Positions 4,763 through 5,993 of a DNA stretch of 5,993 nt are shown piece by piece. Each line of letters opens with the position of its first letter. Within the stretch, counting starts at the first letter, position 1. This stretch comes from Planctomycetota bacterium (lineage in GTDB: Bacteria; Planctomycetota; Phycisphaerae; WQYP01). Where the stretch lies: the NCBI GenBank assembly GCA_021780285.1, contig JAJXZA010000046.1, positions 1-5,993 of the forward strand. The letters run 5' to 3'. The translations under genes were made by a program, and so were the position numbers. The notes under the pieces are model-generated. The model saw nothing but the letters and a program-made list of their open reading frames with translations, had not been told where the DNA came from and ran no database searches.

Positions 4763-5989
4763 TTACTTTGCGGATTCCGCGGCCTTTGCTTCCCAGGCAG
4801 ACATGCTTTCGCCGATTTTTTTTCGCAGCTCATCGCACTGGCGTGTGACCTCGGCAACCCGCTTGCGATCGGAGGCGATTGCGGCATCTGCAAACGACTC
4901 TTCGCGTAGTTTTAACTCGTCTTCCAAATCGTGTACGAGCTTTTCAAGTTGATCGAGCGTTAATTTTTGCAAATGCAGGGGCAACTTCCTGGCCGTCGGC
5001 TTTGTTGCAGAGTTTTTTTTGGCGGAGCCTGGCGCAGAGCCGCCGCGCTGCCGAGCGCTATTGTCATTCTCACGGCGCTGCCGCTCCTGAGCGGACGCCT
5101 TGGCCTTTTCAGCATGCTTAAAGTCAAGATATTCGCTGTACGAACCATCAAAGAGCCGCCAAGTGGGGCCTTGGTCGCCCGGCTCGAGAACCAGCAATTG
5201 ATCGCAAACGCTGTCTAAAAAGTACCGATCGTGTGACACGAGTATGAGCGTCCCATCGTAGCTGTCAAGAGCAGCCTCAACCACGCGGCAGGTGTCCATA
5301 TCCAGGTGGTTTGTCGGTTCGTCCATCAGAATGGTGTTGGTGGGTTTAAGCAGCAGCTTGGCCATGGCCACACGAGCCTTTTCTCCACCAGAAAGCACCC
5401 CCACGGGCTTTTCGATGTCATCGCCCCTAAACTGAAACAGAGCCGCAAGGTCGCGCAGGTCCTGTTCCGATGCGGTTGGCCGGGCGGCCCGCAATTCCTG
5501 AAAAATGTTCTTCTTTAAGTCCAGGTCCTGATGTTCCTGCTGGTAAAACTGCAGCGCAACCGCATGCCCCCAATGAACTGTTCCGGCATCAGGCTGCAAT
5601 TTACCGGCCAAAATGTTCAGAAGCGTGCTCTTGCCGGAACCATTCGGCCCGACAATGCCGATTCGCGAACCACGAATAACATTCAACTCCAACCCGCGGA
5701 ACAAATCCTTGGCGCCGAACGACTTGGCCAAGTCCTGCACCTTAAGCACTTCGTGGCCGCTATGACGCGAAATGGCTAGATTGAGAATAATATCCGCTTT
5801 TTTTCCGCGAGGCTCTACGGCCATCGCTGTTTCTTTCAGCCGGTTCAGGCGGGTCTTGCGCCCCCGCGCCTGCCGCGCCCGTTGCCCTGCCTGAAATCGC
5901 CGAATGTATTCTTCCTGTTTGGCGATAAACGTCTGCTGCTGGTCGAATTGGCGCTGCCGTGCGAGCATGCGCTCGGCGCCCAACACCAG
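4763..5989 (-). CDS. ABC-F family ATPase, C-terminal part (N-terminal ABC domain not in window)
   Basis: This is about 408 residues of an ABC-F protein, a soluble ATPase with two ABC domains that acts on ribosomes in translation or antibiotic protection. Residue numbers count from the GTG at 5986. Residues 1-55 are the interdomain linker helix (AERMLARQRQFDQQQTFI...YIRRFQAGQRARQARGRKTRLNRL). The second ABC domain has Walker A GPNGSGKST (113-121), signature LSGGEKAR (198-205), Walker B ILMDEPTNHLD with Glu223, and switch SHDR (251-254). A C-terminal charged linker and coiled coil (about 340-395) follow. All catalytic motifs are intact. Relatives have 530-650 residues, so the first ABC domain lies beyond the window. 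The GTG at 5986 is not a natural start. The frame is interrupted by TAG at 5990-5992, so the gene may be broken there. The subfamily is unclear. Confidence 0.88.
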   Translation of the reverse strand: MVLGAERMLARQRQFDQQQTFIAKQEEYIRRFQAGQRARQARGRKTRLNRLKETAMAVEPRGKKADIILNLAISRHSGHEVLKVQDLAKSFGAKDLFRGLELNVIRGSRIGIVGPNGSGKSTLLNILAGKLQPDAGTVHWGHAVALQFYQQEHQDLDLKKNIFQELRAARPTASEQDLRDLAALFQFRGDDIEKPVGVLSGGEKARVAMAKLLLKPTNTILMDEPTNHLDMDTCRVVEAALDSYDGTLILVSHDRYFLDSVCDQLLVLEPGDQGPTWRLFDGSYSEYLDFKHAEKAKASAQERQRRENDNSARQRGGSAPGSAKKNSATKPTARKLPLHLQKLTLDQLEKLVHDLEDELKLREESFADAAIASDRKRVAEVTRQCDELRKKIGESMSAWEAKAAESAK

Positions 5990-5993
5990 CTAG

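Overview
This is bacterial DNA, moderately GC-rich by eye, with Shine-Dalgarno-led genes on both strands. The taxon cannot be fixed from the sequence. The style of the ABC-F protein and the ECF sigma factor paired with a small membrane protein suggest Planctomycetota (Phycisphaerae-like) or Acidobacteriota, the latter because the cupin closely resembles one known from that phylum. This is a low-confidence inference. Because the final gene is cut at the window edge at an in-frame stop, the window may be a contig end.

Left part (1-1583, + strand): the 3' end of a zinc-type alcohol dehydrogenase, a short-chain dehydrogenase/reductase (SDR) and a small cupin. The cupin matches metal-dependent (R)-hydroxynitrile lyases residue by residue at the sites I can recall. 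Together they look like a carbonyl/alcohol (possibly cyanohydrin) conversion cassette. A strong 14-bp-stem dyad lies between the dehydrogenase and the SDR gene.

Middle (1620-3951): an ECF sigma factor gene reads leftward, followed by a gene for a two-helix membrane protein that is a candidate anti-sigma factor without the usual zinc motif. The cupin and membrane-protein genes converge, with only 36 nt between their stop codons. A gene-free stretch of about 395 bp containing a 28-bp imperfect palindrome separates the sigma gene from a divergent gene. That gene encodes a three-helix membrane protein resembling DUF6249, with a proline/histidine-rich loop.

Right part (4017-5993): a secreted, extremely Met/His-rich protein with five tandem Met/Gln heptads and a His-rich tail, closed by a textbook intrinsic terminator. 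It converges on the C-terminal two thirds of an ABC-F ATPase gene on the minus strand. The ABC-F frame meets TAG at 5990-5992, where relatives have an aromatic residue in the interdomain linker.

Working hypothesis: the sigma factor, its membrane partner, the divergent His/Pro-loop membrane protein and the secreted Met/His protein form one envelope-sensing unit, possibly for copper or another soft metal. The first and last gene groups appear unrelated to it.
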